The notes beneath the pieces are model-generated. The model was not told the origin of the DNA. It did no database searches and was given only the letters and a program-made list of their open reading frames with translations. Both the position numbers and the translations under genes were made by a program. DNA of 39,271 nucleotides from Desulfosporosinus sp. (lineage in GTDB: Bacteria > Bacillota > Desulfitobacteriia > Desulfitobacteriales > Desulfitobacteriaceae), in NCBI GenBank assembly GCA_031292095.1, contig JARLHU010000192.1:1-39271 (forward strand), given 5' to 3'. Every line of letters starts with the position of its first letter. Position 1 is the first letter of the stretch. Below, piece by piece: positions 9,569-18,910 of the stretch.

Positions 9569-10732
9569 GTGTCTGATCTGTTGCAGAAAATCTTGGAAAC
9601 GACATTGACAGCGATCGAGTCGGGAAAAGAAGAAATCTTTATTATTGCTGAAACATCGCGGACTGAGACGCAACGACTGACTAGCGAACTTTCTCAGCTT
9701 AAATCTGATATCGCGAAAATTATTTCTCAAGTCGATTTTCATAAAAAAATAGAACGGCTTGTGCGTCAAAAACTTATGGAAGTAAATAGAGCTCACCAAA
9801 AATGCTCTGAGAAAGAAATGATCGCGGCCTATGCTGAAGCAAAAGATGCTCAAGTTAATCTACAACTTTCGCAAGGTAAAGAAATGGAATTGCGAAATCG
9901 CAGAGATGAGCTTGAACGCTCCCTACGTCAGATGCAAATAACGATTGAACGTGCTGAAAATCTGATGACACTGGTGAGCACGGCGGTTAATGTACTGCAA
10001 GGCGGAGTAGCGGAGGTTCTCCAAACCCAGAATCACGATCAACGCCAAGAGATGGGTTTGAGGGTGATCAGAGCACAAGAAGAAGAACGTCGTCGAGTAG
10101 CAAGGGAAATCCATGATGGACCCGCGCAGACGCTTGCCAATATCGTCTTGCGTTTAGAGATTGCCGAAAAATTACTCGAGAAAGATTCCAGCCAAGTCAA
10201 AGTTGAACTTGATGATCTGAAAAATTTGGTCCGGTCGAATCTTCAAGATATCCGTAGGATCATTTTTGATCTTAGGCCAATGGCGCTTGATGATTTAGGA
10301 ATCGTGCCAGCTATTGCTAAATACCTAGATAACTTCCAAGGAAACTACGAGATAAACTGTGAGCTGCAGATCGAAGGCCGCGAAAAGCGATTACTTCCAG
10401 CAATGGAAGTGGCACTTTTCCGTTTAATTCAAGAGGGAATGACTAATATTGCGAAGCATGCTCACTCGGATAAAGTAAACATTACTTTGGTTTACCAAGA
10501 AGATTGGACAATTGCTCGGATCCGGGATTTTGGAATAGGCTTTGAAGTGAACTCCGCTTTGACCGCTCCAGGGGAACATTTTGGATTAATCGGAATGCGC
10601 GAACGTGTAGAATTGTTTTCTGGGCGGTTTTCCATTCAATCCAGATTTGGAAAGGGGACAACGATCGAACTATCAATTCCATCGAGATGTGAGGAGGAAC
10701 GACAACATGATTCGGATCGTGATTGCCGATGA
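9569..10732 (+). CDS. degS: DegS-like cytoplasmic sensor histidine kinase
   Basis: The protein has the DegS plan: a long N-terminal coiled-coil sensor domain (about residues 1-160) and no membrane segment, then a HisKA_3 dimerisation domain with the phospho-acceptor H182 in REIHDGPAQTLAN, and a HATPase domain at the C-terminus (N-box around FRLIQEGMTNIAKHAH, G1 box RDFGIGF, G2 box FGLIGMRERV). The length of 387 matches Bacillus DegS (385). The GTG start is preceded by TGAGGA at a 6-base distance. It phosphorylates the response regulator encoded by the next gene, which overlaps it by 26 bases. The signal is unknown; in Bacillus DegS responds to cytoplasmic conditions that control exoenzymes, competence and motility. 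Confidence 0.93.
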   Translation: MSDLLQKILETTLTAIESGKEEIFIIAETSRTETQRLTSELSQLKSDIAKIISQVDFHKKIERLVRQKLMEVNRAHQKCSEKEMIAAYAEAKDAQVNLQLSQGKEMELRNRRDELERSLRQMQITIERAENLMTLVSTAVNVLQGGVAEVLQTQNHDQRQEMGLRVIRAQEEERRRVAREIHDGPAQTLANIVLRLEIAEKLLEKDSSQVKVELDDLKNLVRSNLQDIRRIIFDLRPMALDDLGIVPAIAKYLDNFQGNYEINCELQIEGREKRLLPAMEVALFRLIQEGMTNIAKHAHSDKVNITLVYQEDWTIARIRDFGIGFEVNSALTAPGEHFGLIGMRERVELFSGRFSIQSRFGKGTTIELSIPSRCEEERQHDSDRDCR

Positions 10733-11345
10733 TCACCCACTGTTAAGAGAGGGACTACGTCGAATAATAGAATTTGATGTTGGAATTGAGGTCGTTGAAG
10801 AAGTAGGAGATGGCCAAGGTGCCATAAATGCGGCACGCAACCTGACCTTTGATATCTTATTAATGGATCTCAATATGCCTGGGGTGAATGGCTTAGAGGC
10901 TAGTCGGGTTATCCGCCGTGAACGGCCTGAAATTGGCATACTAGTACTTACTGTTGACGATTCAGATGATAAAGTTTTCCAGGTACTTCAGATTGGCGTG
11001 GCGGGTTACTTGCTGAAAGATGTGGATTCAAAAACATTGATTCAATCTATTTACAAGGTGTACACAGGCGAACCCATTTTATCTCCCGCAGTTACGGGTA
11101 AATTGTTAAAGCAATTTACCCGTTCAAGTCCTCTGAAAAACACCAGTGGACTTAGTGAACGGGAGATGGAAATCCTTCAGTATGTGGTCAGAGGGTCCTC
11201 TAATCGGGAGATTGGAGCAGCTTTATTTATTAGTGAAAAGACAGTAAAAAATCATCTTTCAAGCATTTACCGTAAATTGGCTGTCGAGGATCGCACTCAA
11301 GCAGCCCTTAAAGCAGTGAAACTAAAATTTGTTCAACTTGACTAA
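10707..11345 (+). CDS. degU: DegU-like NarL/LuxR-family response regulator
   Basis: The 212-residue protein has a receiver domain with the acidic pair D8/D9, phospho-acceptor D54 (LLMDLNMPG) and the conserved Lys in YLLKD. The C-terminal LuxR-type helix-turn-helix carries LSEREMEILQYVVRG and EKTVKNHLSSIYRKL. The ATG at 10707 follows GAGGAGG by 9 bases and gives the classical MIRIVIADDHPLLREG start; the upstream in-frame ATG at 10647 lies inside degS without a ribosome site. The 26-base overlap with degS indicates translational coupling. Its targets cannot be read from this window. Confidence 0.95.
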   Translation: MIRIVIADDHPLLREGLRRIIEFDVGIEVVEEVGDGQGAINAARNLTFDILLMDLNMPGVNGLEASRVIRRERPEIGILVLTVDDSDDKVFQVLQIGVAGYLLKDVDSKTLIQSIYKVYTGEPILSPAVTGKLLKQFTRSSPLKNTSGLSEREMEILQYVVRGSSNREIGAALFISEKTVKNHLSSIYRKLAVEDRTQAALKAVKLKFVQLD

Positions 11346-11351
11346 AGACTG

Positions 11352-11403
11352 AAATTGATGTCATGCTATTGCCATTGCGAAACATCAATTTAACGTGTAA
11401 AAT
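11352..11403 (+). promoter_or_regulatory. Promoter with overlapping inverted repeat ahead of the beta-CASP RNase gene
   Basis: TTGCGA (11375-11380) and TAAAAT (11398-11403) are 17 bases apart. A perfect 10-base inverted repeat, AAATTGATGT (11352-11361) and ACATCAATTT (11382-11391), overlaps it: the right arm fills much of the promoter spacer. This could be an operator, or a hairpin ending the degSU message, though there is no T-run. Confidence 0.5.
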
Positions 11404-11469
11404 AATATTGTGATTGTGAAAATGAATAGTACAAATAGCTACAGAGACGTATTTTTGGAGGATTACTAA

Positions 11470-13206
11470 ATGAAGATTAACTTTTTTGGCGCAGCACAAG
11501 TCGTCACTGGTTCATCCTATCTTGTGGAGTCAGGTGAATCGCGTATATTAATTGATTGCGGAATGTTTCAGGGATCCAAGGCGCTGAAAGAGTTGAATTA
11601 CGCTACTTTCCCCTATAATCCTGCGAGTATTGACGCCGTTGTTCTTACTCATGCCCATATCGACCATTCTGGGATGTTACCTAAACTGATTAAGGCTGGA
11701 TTCAAGGGTACCATCTGGGCAAGCGCTGAAACGATTAAACTGTGTTCAATAATGCTCCCAGATAGTGGCCATATTCAAGAAATGGAAGTGAAGCGCAAGA
11801 ACCTAAAGTTGGCGAGGGCAGGACTTCAACCCCTCGAACCGATTTATACCGTACAGGATGCGCTTGATACTCTACCATACTTTAAGGCAACCTCCTATCA
11901 AGACCTAATCGAACTCGCTCCGACGGTATCGTTCCAACTCTATGATGCTGGTCATATTTTAGGGTCCGCTCACGTTGTTCTCCACATCAAAGAGCCAGAT
12001 TTCAAGAAGACGATCGTGTTTTCTGGGGATATTGGTAACGTTAACCAACCCTATCTGGAAGATCCAAGCATTTTAACTGAAGCGGATGTTGTTATTATGG
12101 AAACAACCTATGGGAATCGTCTCCATTTTGATAACACGGATGAGAACAAAATAGATCGTGCTGAACAGCTTGCCGAAATAATTCGTACGACATATGAGGC
12201 CGGAGGAAACTTAATTATTCCTGCTTTTGCTATTGAACGTACCCAAGACCTTCTCTATTATCTCCGCAAATTACAAGACGAACATCGTATACCTACGTTG
12301 CCTGTTTATATTGACAGTCCCTTAGCCATCGCGGCGACGAAAATATTTCAAGAAAACACCACCCATTTTGATTCAGAAATACATGAACTTATCAAACAGG
12401 GCAGTAATCCTCTGAGCATGCCTAACGTTCATTTTAGTCTAACTACTGCGGATTCAATAGCTCTTAATGAGATTGAAGGCGGAGCGATTATTATAGCCGC
12501 CAGCGGTATGGCTGATGCCGGACGTATTAAGTATCACCTTAAACAAAACCTCTGGCGGGAGAAAGCCACTGTCCTTTTTGTAGGGTATCAGGCTCAAGGT
12601 ACACTCGGACGAATTCTTTCAGACGGTGTTGAGACTGTAACCATACACGGGGAGAAGGTAGTAGTTAAAGCTCGAATCAGTCATATGGACGGTTTATCAG
12701 CCCATGCTGATCAAGCGGAACTACTTCATTGGCTCTCTCTCTTAGGTAAGAATGCGGAGCAAATCATTCTTGTTCACGGAGAGGTAGAGGCACAAACTAT
12801 TTTTTCCGCTAAAATCCAAGAAACATTCGGAAAAATACCCCTTATCCCTCAACTGGGAGAGACTATCGAATTTACGCACGATCAAATCGTCCGGCACGCT
12901 CCCCAAAAAGTATGGTTGACACAGGATGCTTTAGTGCAGGGTAGCGAAGAAAAAGTTCAACTTTCCCCTGATAAATCAATTAGCAAATTACCACATCGGT
13001 TAATATCACCCACCTCCAAACGGTCTAAAATATCGGAACCTCACTTATCCCGGGCTCAAGTCAATCGATCCTATGTCCGGTTACGCCATCATCTCAAGCA
13101 GCTTATTGATGAAGGGCAACGAACCCGCAATTTTGAACGAGTCGTTAATCTTCTGGACAGCATAACACGTTGGCTTGAAGAACAAGAACGAGAAACACGG
13201 CACTAA
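11470..13206 (+). CDS. Beta-CASP metallo-beta-lactamase ribonuclease (CPSF73/Ysh1-like)
   Basis: This family cuts or trims RNA using two zinc ions. The metal motif HAHIDH is at residues 61-66, with further ligands in [10 protein letters not shown] and SGDIGN. The beta-CASP insert is seen as [15 protein letters not shown] and a region ending [13 protein letters not shown]. The RMMBL motif region contains [19 protein letters not shown] and ILVHGE. A C-terminal extension of about 110 residues beyond the usual family end is charged and helical ([15 protein letters not shown]) and may bind RNA or partners. It is distinct from RNase J, which is shorter and has a different C-terminus. An ATTTTTGGAGG region precedes the ATG. 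It stands alone, facing the HD gene. Confidence 0.9.
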   Translation: MKINFFGAAQVVTGSSYLVESGESRILIDCGMFQGSKALKELNYATFPYNPASIDAVVLTHAHIDHSGMLPKLIKAGFKGTIWASAETIKLCSIMLPDSGHIQEMEVKRKNLKLARAGLQPLEPIYTVQDALDTLPYFKATSYQDLIELAPTVSFQLYDAGHILGSAHVVLHIKEPDFKKTIVFSGDIGNVNQPYLEDPSILTEADVVIMETTYGNRLHFDNTDENKIDRAEQLAEIIRTTYEAGGNLIIPAFAIERTQDLLYYLRKLQDEHRIPTLPVYIDSPLAIAATKIFQENTTHFDSEIHELIKQGSNPLSMPNVHFSLTTADSIALNEIEGGAIIIAASGMADAGRIKYHLKQNLWREKATVLFVGYQAQGTLGRILSDGVETVTIHGEKVVVKARISHMDGLSAHADQAELLHWLSLLGKNAEQIILVHGEVEAQTIFSAKIQETFGKIPLIPQLGETIEFTHDQIVRHAPQKVWLTQDALVQGSEEKVQLSPDKSISKLPHRLISPTSKRSKISEPHLSRAQVNRSYVRLRHHLKQLIDEGQRTRNFERVVNLLDSITRWLEEQERETRH

Positions 13207-13219
13207 AACATAAAGTGTT

Positions 13220-13810
13220 TTAAACCCAAGCATATTCCGAGGTTTGACGTTTAAGACCGGCTAGGAAGCGAAGAGTTTCTTCTCGTCGCTTTATCGCCAA
13301 ACGTTTACCCGCTTTTGTTGATACTTTGTTTGGAAGAGCATCAGCGAAGAGACGGGCTCTGTCGATCGCATTTTCAGGAGTCTGAATCAATTCATCTTGT
13401 CCAACTAGACTAAATAAACGCATTAAGCCGATGTTACCAAAGTTGTCCAAAATGTCAGATTCGCGTAAATAGACCGCTTCATCACTCCGTCCCGGTTCTG
13501 AGTAATACATGTGCTTTTCAACAGCATCTAAAACTATAGGTAGCTTGATTGGAGAGAACATCATTTGTTGGAGGAGATTGGCCGTAACTCCCTTGGAACG
13601 TAAAGCATGATCAACATTTTTGAGCGCATAAATGGGGTACTTTCCTGTATCATGGAGCATAGCCGCAGCATAAAGAACTTCATCGTCCAAGGTTAAGTGG
13701 CTTGAAAGTTCTTTAGCTAGGTGATAGACTCTGAAACAATGTTTAACGCCCCAAGCCGGGTGAGCACCTGATTTATCTACGATTTGGATGAGCTCTTGAT
13801 GAAAGTCCAT
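13220..13810 (-). CDS. HD-domain phosphohydrolase
   Basis: A 196-residue soluble protein with the HD superfamily pattern: an early His in the KHCFRVYHLAKEL helix, the HD doublet at about 53-54 (AAMLHDTGKYP) and a later Asp in RESDILDNFG. Such proteins hydrolyse nucleotides or phosphoesters with a metal ion; the exact substrate is unknown. The frame extends upstream to 13906, but AAGGAGG lies exactly before the ATG at 13810, giving MDFHQELIQIVDK, so the shorter protein is preferred. It is convergent with the RNase gene (13-base gap) and divergent from dnaD. Confidence 0.88.
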   Translation of the reverse strand: MDFHQELIQIVDKSGAHPAWGVKHCFRVYHLAKELSSHLTLDDEVLYAAAMLHDTGKYPIYALKNVDHALRSKGVTANLLQQMMFSPIKLPIVLDAVEKHMYYSEPGRSDEAVYLRESDILDNFGNIGLMRLFSLVGQDELIQTPENAIDRARLFADALPNKVSTKAGKRLAIKRREETLRFLAGLKRQTSEYAWV

Positions 13811-14035
13811 AAGTTTCCTCCTTAGATTCGTTTGCAAACTATATACGCCAAAAGAGCGGTAATATCCTGCCAATATAAGGAAAATATATCGCGGAATATT
13901 TACCATATATTGTATTATAAAGCAATTTATAGCCTATATATCATTAGTGCCACATTTTTCGGAAAGAATAATACACAAAAAGGGAGAAATATTTTAGAGA
14001 TATTTTCTTGGTTGGTGCATGGGGAGTGAATGTCA

Positions 14036-14800
14036 ATGAATAAAGTTAGTGTTTATGGGAGCTTTACACAGGCTCTTTTCTTTTCCGGTGTCGTAGCAAT
14101 TCCAAAATATTTTTTGACTCATTATACAGAAATCGGTTTGAATGATCGTGAGATGATGGTTTTGATTCAGATCTTATGCGAAGCTGAAACTAACCCATAT
14201 CCTTCAATCACCACCCTGTCTGGGCGTATGACCGCTTCCTCTTCAGACATTGAGGAGGTTGTGGGTCGATTGGTTGAGCGGAAACTACTCGCAATTGAAA
14301 GGCACTGGAATCCGATCGAGGAAAAGTGGGTTAATAGTTACAGTTTTGTAGGTCTGATGGACGAACTTGCAGAACTATGGGCCATTGAACGCTCTCGGCA
14401 ATTGGAAGAAGAACGCACCTTAAAACAAAGCCAAGTTTCACCACAACAGACATCTACTCCGATAAGCCCGCCAATGGAAACCTTAGTCCGCGCTTTTGAG
14501 CAAGAACTTGGTCGACCTCTTACCCGCATCGAATGTGAAAACTTAGATCGTTGGCTGTCATCTAATTTCTCTGAGGAGCTGATCATTGAAGCCTTAAGAA
14601 GAGGAGTAAGTGCGGGGATTCGAAATTTCCGCTATTTAGACTCTATACTTCGAGAATGGGAGAAAAAAAGTTTGCACACAAGAGCGGAAATTGAGGCGGA
14701 AGATGCTTATTTTCAGTCCCGACAGGAGAAAAAAACATCAAAACCTAAGAATCAGGTTCCTAAAACAGCCTCTAACAAGTATGATAAGTTCTATCTATAG
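14036..14800 (+). CDS. dnaD: DnaD-type primosome protein
   Basis: DnaD helps remodel DNA at oriC and at restart sites so that the helicase can be loaded. The N-terminal winged-helix region (ALFFSGVVAIPKYFLTHY and EIGLNDREMMVLIQIL) matches the DnaD N domain, and the C-terminal DnaB_2 domain carries FEQELGRPLTRIECENLDRW and IRNFRYLDSILREWE. A proline- and glutamine-rich linker joins them at about residues 128-150. Two ATGs are in frame; GGGGAG at 14021-14026 is 3 bases from the ATG at 14030 and 9 bases from 14036, so 14036 is chosen. The neighbour dnaI provides the helicase loader, making this a functional pair. Confidence 0.92.
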   Translation: MNKVSVYGSFTQALFFSGVVAIPKYFLTHYTEIGLNDREMMVLIQILCEAETNPYPSITTLSGRMTASSSDIEEVVGRLVERKLLAIERHWNPIEEKWVNSYSFVGLMDELAELWAIERSRQLEEERTLKQSQVSPQQTSTPISPPMETLVRAFEQELGRPLTRIECENLDRWLSSNFSEELIIEALRRGVSAGIRNFRYLDSILREWEKKSLHTRAEIEAEDAYFQSRQEKKTSKPKNQVPKTASNKYDKFYL

Positions 14801-14852
14801 TTAATAGTGGATTAAGATACATCCTAGATTTCCGAGGAGGGGATTATTCAAG

Positions 14853-15710
14853 ATGAGAAGTGTAAAAGATATTTTAAAAAGTAATGTCTTAGCCACTCAA
14901 CCACACGCTGCCGACTTGAAGTCCATTCCCTGCATTGATCCGAGTCCTCCCCTAGTTAATCAGAACTATGAATCGACGGATCCTCTCAATCCCGCTGAAA
15001 CCTTAAAGTGCCCTGCTTGCCAGGATCGTGGCATCATTATCGAAGGGGATGTAGCCTATCCCTGTAATTGTATGCGCATGAGAAAGATGGAAAATCAATT
15101 TCGCCATGCGCGTATCTCGCGAGTTTTGAAGAACTGTCGTCTCGAAAAATTTCGATTTGATTTTTACGGACCTGAAAGAGTGGACCAACCACATCGTCAA
15201 GGGGCAGCTAAGGCCTTAAAGGCCGCCTATAGCTTTGTCGATGAATGTCGCAGAAACCCTCATGGCCTCGGAATTTTGTTCACAGGTCCCGTTGGATCAG
15301 GTAAAACCTATCTGGCGGCTTCCATTGCCAATGAATTAATAGAGGCCCAGCTTCAGGTTCTATTCTTAGTAGTTCCGGATCTTTTAGATGAATTACGAGC
15401 AACGTATAAGTCTGAAGTTAACGAAATGGATTTATTGGATACAGCCCGAACGATTCCCATTCTGATTCTGGATGACCTAGGGGCCCATAATTATACAGAA
15501 TGGACCAGGAATCGCCTTTATTCAATTATTAATTATCGTATGAATGAGCTACTTCCTACCGTTATAACTTCAAACCTTTCGCTCGACGAAATGGAAGACT
15601 ATATAGGGGTACGTACTACCTCAAGAATAATCCAGTCCTCACGAATCTTCCGCTTGACAGTGGAAGAAGATATCCGCCATCAGATGTATGAAGAACGCGA
15701 AGGGAAATAA
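14853..15710 (+). CDS. dnaI: DnaC/DnaI-type helicase-loader ATPase
   Basis: A 285-residue AAA+ protein that loads the replicative helicase. The N-terminal part has a four-cysteine zinc ribbon (C53, C56, C71, C73), which is typical of DnaI-like loaders. Walker A is GPVGSGKT at residues 145-152, Walker B is ILILDDLG at about 203-210, and an arginine-bearing TSRIIQSSRIF segment follows near 256-267. GAGGAGGGG precedes the ATG. It begins 52 bases after dnaD and is followed by a strong terminator, so the two form one transcript. Its chromosomal, non-phage setting suggests the host primosome. Confidence 0.93.
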   Translation: MRSVKDILKSNVLATQPHAADLKSIPCIDPSPPLVNQNYESTDPLNPAETLKCPACQDRGIIIEGDVAYPCNCMRMRKMENQFRHARISRVLKNCRLEKFRFDFYGPERVDQPHRQGAAKALKAAYSFVDECRRNPHGLGILFTGPVGSGKTYLAASIANELIEAQLQVLFLVVPDLLDELRATYKSEVNEMDLLDTARTIPILILDDLGAHNYTEWTRNRLYSIINYRMNELLPTVITSNLSLDEMEDYIGVRTTSRIIQSSRIFRLTVEEDIRHQMYEEREGK

Positions 15711-15722
15711 AAAAATATTTTT

Positions 15723-15764
15723 AAACCTATGCATGTCTTGAAGAGGACATGCATAGGTTTTTTT
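15723..15764 (+). terminator. Intrinsic terminator after dnaI
   Basis: A perfect 15-base stem (AAACCTATGCATGTC with its complement at 15746-15760) closes on an 8-base loop and ends in seven T residues. Confidence 0.96.
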
Positions 15765-15801
15765 AAGGAGTAAATTCCAAATTAATAGGAGGTGTTCAGC
15801 T

Positions 15802-16380
15802 TTGACTAAAATTATTGCGATAAATCGCAAATACGCCGTCATCGTAGCCAGTTTTTTAGTAATTTGCCTAATCGGATTCGCCGGATTTTCATTTTGGCAA
15901 CACACTGAGGCGAGAGTAAGCAAAATCAACAAGGCCCCTGAAATTAAGATGCTCGGTGTAACTGTAGAACCTGCCTCAATACTTAAGGACCTTACGTACG
16001 GGAGTGTTACATTAAAAGGGGTACAAGTGATCACAACCAATACATTTGACTTGGTCGTAACGGTACAAAATACAACAGCAAAGAAAATGACGAACATCCC
16101 ATTAGAATTACAAGTAACACTCGTTGGGGACGACACGAAAAAAATAACCTCACCAGGAACCTTACCCACACTAGAACCAGGTGCTACTGCCCGTGTAGCT
16201 TTTCGGCAGATCAAGGCTTTAGGGGATGCAATGGGGAAAAGTGCCACTGCAGGACAACACTTGATAACGTTAAGCATTAAACCTAATCTCGAAGGAGGCG
16301 TAGAACAAGCTACAGTCGCAAGTTTTCGTTTCACTGTTGATTCGACGGTAAAAGTACCTACACTCGTTAAAAAGCAATAG
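15802..16380 (+). CDS. Membrane-anchored extracytoplasmic protein of unknown function
   Basis: Residues about 11-31 (YAVIVASFLVICLIGFAGFSF) form one hydrophobic anchor, after which about 155 residues should lie outside the membrane. The exposed part alternates beta-type segments (FDLVVTVQNTT, IPLELQVTLVG, LEPGATARVAFRQI), much like the Ig-like CARDB fold. There are no cysteines or obvious catalytic residues. The TTG start is supported by TAGGAGGTG with 8-base spacing. It is flanked by terminators on both sides, so it is a single-gene unit. I do not recognise a family and assign no function. Confidence 0.82.
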   Translation: MTKIIAINRKYAVIVASFLVICLIGFAGFSFWQHTEARVSKINKAPEIKMLGVTVEPASILKDLTYGSVTLKGVQVITTNTFDLVVTVQNTTAKKMTNIPLELQVTLVGDDTKKITSPGTLPTLEPGATARVAFRQIKALGDAMGKSATAGQHLITLSIKPNLEGGVEQATVASFRFTVDSTVKVPTLVKKQ

Positions 16381-16388
16381 CGATCAGA

Positions 16389-16420
16389 AAATAAGTGCTA
16401 ATTACAAGCACTTATTTTTG
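16389..16420 (+). terminator. Intrinsic terminator
   Basis: AAATAAGTGCT (16389-16399) pairs with AGCACTTATTT (16407-16417) around a 7-base loop, with further T residues after it. It ends the gene at 15802-16380. Confidence 0.9.
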
Positions 16421-16463
16421 TTTTTTCTTTCATAAGAGATATAATGATCAAGAGGTGTTGTAA

Positions 16464-17195
16464 ATGGAAATCGAAGTAGACTTGCATACCCATACCGTAG
16501 CGAGTGGACATGCCTATAGTACCCTTTCTGAAAATGCACTGGCTGCCTCGCGGAGAGGGATCAAATTACTGGGCATGACAGACCATGCCCCCAGTATGCC
16601 GGGCGCTCCTTATCTCTATCATTTCGGGAACCTAGCAATTATCCCTGAAGAACTATATGGGGTCCGGATACTACCGGGAGTGGAAGCCAATATCATAAGT
16701 CATGATGGGGAATTAGATATGCCAATACCTTATCTTTCACGGATGCAACTCGTGCTGGTTGGACTTCATGTTATCTGCTACCCTGGAGGAACGTCTGAAC
16801 AAAATACACGAGCGTATATCAAAGCTATGGAAAATCCTTTTACAGATATGATGGTCCATCCGGGACGGCCTGATTTTGAGTTGGATCTCGAACGAATCGC
16901 TCACACGTCCGCAAAATTAAATATTCCGGTCGAGATTAATAACAGTTCATTGGCCAAGGAGAAGAAGGGAGCGTGGGGGAATTGCCGTCGTTTTGCCCAG
17001 TACATGGTCCAGTACAAAGGACCTGTTATCTTAGGCAGTGACGCTCACTTTTGGGATCGGGTCGGCGAATTTGGACACGCGTTAGAGTTAGTTCGTGAGG
17101 TTGGAATTTTAGAGCAGCAAGTGCTGAATACCTCTTCTGATCGAGTACTGGATTATTTAGCTACTCGACGTAAAAATCGGCCAAATATCACATAG
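16464..17195 (+). CDS. PHP-domain metal-dependent phosphoesterase (YcdX-like)
   Basis: A 243-residue PHP hydrolase. The trinuclear metal motifs appear in order: DLHTHT near residue 6, TDHAP near 40, PGVEAN near 71, LVGLHV near 92, VHPGRP near 127, EINNSS near 155 and GSDAHF near 188. Relatives include E. coli YcdX and histidinol-phosphatase-like enzymes. YcdX-type is favoured by the HPGRP and EINNSS motifs. The physiological substrate is unknown. AGAGGTG precedes the ATG. It is not near any histidine gene, which argues against a HisK role. Confidence 0.9.
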   Translation: MEIEVDLHTHTVASGHAYSTLSENALAASRRGIKLLGMTDHAPSMPGAPYLYHFGNLAIIPEELYGVRILPGVEANIISHDGELDMPIPYLSRMQLVLVGLHVICYPGGTSEQNTRAYIKAMENPFTDMMVHPGRPDFELDLERIAHTSAKLNIPVEINNSSLAKEKKGAWGNCRRFAQYMVQYKGPVILGSDAHFWDRVGEFGHALELVREVGILEQQVLNTSSDRVLDYLATRRKNRPNIT

Positions 17196-17320
17196 AGTCT
17201 TTACCCCTATAACTGTGGAATACGTTGTGCATTGAGACCACACTGAGCATATTATGTCTAACTGGTTGCTCACATTGGTACACGGCGCTTTGTTATTATT
17301 GTTATGAAGGGGGGGTTGAG

Positions 17321-18025
17321 ATGTTCGGTAATCAGCCAGGTAGCGTTGGCAGAGAACCACTTAGCATGGGGATCGGAATATCTGTACCTATCAGCTCAGT
17401 GATTGGAAGTTCCTCCCTTTTGTTTGCGCAGCCTCTCATCGCAGGGTCAGTTCTCTCATCTCCTGCTATTCTAGTTGGCTCACAATTCTTTCTCTATCTC
17501 GCTGGTCGTCTTTTCAATCTGGAAAGCATCCCTGTTCTTGACTCAGGAAATGGACAGACCGTACAAATGCCTCTCACTGAGCTTCAAGAGTTTTTACACT
17601 GGATGGCCAATGGTACAGGCCCCTCTCCGAATCCTGATCTAGTAATCAATGGAAGAAATGAGCCTATAAAAATAGATGAACAGAGTGAAGGCGCGAATTT
17701 TCCGGGCTTTGTAACTGTCACTACCCCAGAGGCGCCCATTCTTGTCTCAATATATGTCTCTGCAGATTATTCGACCAAACCATTTACCCCTAGCGCAGCG
17801 ATGTTTATTCCCATACTTACGTTTCCTGGCGTTAGAGGAGCGTTGCCACTTCTGATACTTGGACTACTCGCTACTATCTTTGTGCGAGCCGTAGTCCCAC
17901 CAGAATCTTCAGGTTTAAAACCACTTTCCAAACCCAAGTCAACAATGAATAATCCCCTAACTTTCACACCAAACGATCTCCTACAATTGCTTAACAGGTT
18001 CGGAAAACATTTTGGGTCAAAGTAG
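17321..18025 (+). CDS. Predicted membrane protein of unknown function
   Basis: A 234-residue protein with two hydrophobic regions: about 20-60 (SVIGSSSLLFAQPLIAGSVL and a following segment) and about 170-195 (GALPLLILGLLATIFVRAVV). Between them is a beta-rich, acidic domain (GFVTVTTPEAPILVSIYVSA), and the C-terminal tail is basic. The start is set by AAGGGGGGG at 17309-17315 before the ATG at 17321; an upstream in-frame ATG at 17225 would add an unlikely Cys/Trp-rich leader with no ribosome site. No family is recognised. It is closed by its own terminator. Confidence 0.78.
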   Translation: MFGNQPGSVGREPLSMGIGISVPISSVIGSSSLLFAQPLIAGSVLSSPAILVGSQFFLYLAGRLFNLESIPVLDSGNGQTVQMPLTELQEFLHWMANGTGPSPNPDLVINGRNEPIKIDEQSEGANFPGFVTVTTPEAPILVSIYVSADYSTKPFTPSAAMFIPILTFPGVRGALPLLILGLLATIFVRAVVPPESSGLKPLSKPKSTMNNPLTFTPNDLLQLLNRFGKHFGSK

Positions 18026-18081
18026 TGCATCTTTTAAAAAAATACTATAATTAGGCCGAAAATTTGCGTAATATATAATAT

Positions 18082-18127
18082 AAACGCATAAGAAGAGATA
18101 TTTGTCTTCTCCTGTGCGTTTTATTTA
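18082..18127 (+). terminator. Intrinsic terminator
   Basis: An outer stem AAACGCA/TGCGTTT (18082-18088 and 18115-18121) encloses an inner stem AGAAGA/TCTTCT; TTATTT follows. It ends the gene at 17321-18025. Confidence 0.78.
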
Positions 18128-18138
18128 ATAAACTTTAT

Positions 18139-18167
18139 TTGTCTGACTAAATTTTTTATAGTACAAT
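18139..18167 (+). promoter_or_regulatory. Sigma-A type promoter
   Basis: TTGTCT (18139-18144) and TACAAT (18162-18167) have the ideal 17-base spacing and lie 60 bases ahead of the next gene start. Confidence 0.6.
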
Positions 18168-18226
18168 GAGAATTGTGTTAAACTAGAGTAAAGGATATTA
18201 GGCAGAAGTAAAGGACGTGTCGAACT

Positions 18227-18892
18227 GTGATTAGGAAAGAAATACAGGTAGATCGCGAACGCATAGCGGGAGTTATTATATTTATTAGTTTATTTGTTAT
18301 ACTACTGACGATGATTGGCATTCGGATCTTAGATGTCAAAGTGTCAAATATTGAGGTAATTGACAATGGGTTGTATGCTGTCATTACCGATTATGGGCCA
18401 GTAAATGTTAGTAAGGAAGATGTTTTGAGAATTGAACGGACCTATACTAAGGCCGCAATAACAGGCGCAAGTGTCGAACAGGATAGAATTTATACTCCCA
18501 AAGGTTTTATATACTTCTCTTCTTTAGATCCATTTTGTAAGACAGGGCTTCAGTTTATCAATTCTTTTGATTTTGGAGGGAAACTTGTCTGGATCCCACC
18601 CAACAACAATCAAGTGACGACTGCATCCATGGAGACCCCCACTCAATTAATGAATGACAATTTGCGGGTAATTCAACCGTTTAGTTATGCCATTGGTACC
18701 CCTTCAAACCTTTCATCTGTAGTCTTTTCTGTTATGTCTCTACAATATCTTGCGCTTGCCATTGGTGGGTTGGCCTTAATGATCCTCATTTTTCCACTGC
18801 GATTGGCAACTCCGCTGCCGGTTCTCCCCTTTATACAGGAAGAACCGGAGTTTAGTTCTACTGAAGAAACGTTAGGTGCAGTAGCAAAATAA
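18227..18892 (+). CDS. Predicted membrane protein with an extracytoplasmic loop, unknown function
   Basis: A 221-residue protein with membrane segments at about residues 14-36 (AGVIIFISLFVILLTMIGI) and 170-190 (LQYLALAIGGLALMILIFPL). Between them lies a domain of about 130 residues, probably outside the cell, with a beta pattern (ISNIEVIDNGLYAVITDYG is approximate). The GTG start follows AAGGA at a somewhat long 11-base distance. Its topology resembles the preceding protein (anchor, exposed beta domain, anchor), but I see no shared motif. No function can be given. Confidence 0.75.
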   Translation: MIRKEIQVDRERIAGVIIFISLFVILLTMIGIRILDVKVSNIEVIDNGLYAVITDYGPVNVSKEDVLRIERTYTKAAITGASVEQDRIYTPKGFIYFSSLDPFCKTGLQFINSFDFGGKLVWIPPNNNQVTTASMETPTQLMNDNLRVIQPFSYAIGTPSNLSSVVFSVMSLQYLALAIGGLALMILIFPLRLATPLPVLPFIQEEPEFSSTEETLGAVAK

Positions 18893-18910
18893 GCGAGGTT
18901 ATGTTTAACG

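Noticed and set aside
13206..13221. AAAACA/TGTTTT stem between the convergent RNase and HD genes as a terminator
   Set aside because: Only 6 AT-rich pairs and a 5-base loop, too weak to call.
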